A stretch of 43,111 nucleotides of DNA from Planctomycetaceae bacterium. Lineage in GTDB: Bacteria; Planctomycetota; Planctomycetia; Pirellulales; Thermoguttaceae. The first letter of the stretch is position 1; each line of letters starts with the position of its first letter. Under the pieces are notes generated by a model that had not been told where the DNA came from, did not search any database, and was given only the letters and a program-made list of their open reading frames with translations. This document shows, piece by piece, positions 43,067 to 43,111 of this stretch. The position numbers and the translations under genes are program-made. The stretch lies in the NCBI GenBank assembly GCA_004556055.1, contig SFIW01000018.1, positions 1-43,111 on the forward strand, in the 5' to 3' direction.

Positions 43067-43111
43067 ATCTACTCTCTAAACACCAAACGTCGGAAAACGA
43101 GAAGAACCACG

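Overview
The window most likely comes from a member of the Planctomycetota, possibly a gut or rumen Pirellulales-type lineage. The phylum call rests on four things. The 5'-terminal giant surface protein carries the LE-x-R-x-LLS type N-terminal motif. There are two Tat-exported proteins of planctomycetal type (a Gfo/Idh/MocA oxidoreductase and a DYHIH-type PHP-like hydrolase). lpxA shows a lipid A outer membrane. A DnaJ-like/GspE-N membrane fusion is also present. The genus-level guess is inference. I see no rRNA, tRNA, insertion sequence, phage gene or CRISPR array.

Region 1 (1-13656, minus strand) is a single open frame of at least 4,552 codons that runs off the left edge, so its C-terminus is missing. 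It encodes a modular giant exocellular protein. In order it has an LEPR-XLL-like N-terminus, an IdeS-like cysteine peptidase fold whose Cys and His positions are both replaced, and a metzincin zinc protease with a PPC-like domain. A second, duplicated metzincin/PPC unit follows, lodged inside a beta-helix. After that come three long right-handed beta-helix (Pmp/GGAIY-type) regions, two of them introduced by SLREA motifs and by an unfamiliar hairpin-repeat insert. The last part is built of near-identical repeats that are visible at DNA level. This is the most novel object in the window.

Region 2 (13657-19137) has an 800-base AT-rich leader/intergenic stretch, an exported 823-residue protein of unknown function (minus), then lpxA and a zinc-ribbon membrane protein (plus). 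Region 3 (19150-28954, plus) has an AddB/RexB-like nuclease, the sugar/proton symporter RhaT with an acidic tail, three small exported Pro- or Tyr-rich proteins, a Tat-exported oxidoreductase and a RicT/PSP1 protein. Most units are closed by clear hairpin terminators.

Region 4 (28981-32681, minus) is a tightly packed glgA, gspF-like, DUF58 cluster. Region 5 (33366-36199, plus) is recJ followed by a PHP-like exported hydrolase. Region 6 (36258-37438, minus) is panD and a short-chain dehydrogenase. Region 7 (37707-38741, plus) is the J-like/GspE-N fusion. Region 8 (38831-42328, minus) is a four-gene FecBCD-type ABC transporter plus FmdE operon, plausibly for a metal or oxyanion. A small two-TM hypothetical gene precedes it.

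Several plus-strand genes share a sigma-70-like promoter of TTGnnn-N17/18-TACAAY form. Many start codons were moved inward from the longest frame because a Shine-Dalgarno site and family alignment favour the inner start; the reasons are given gene by gene.
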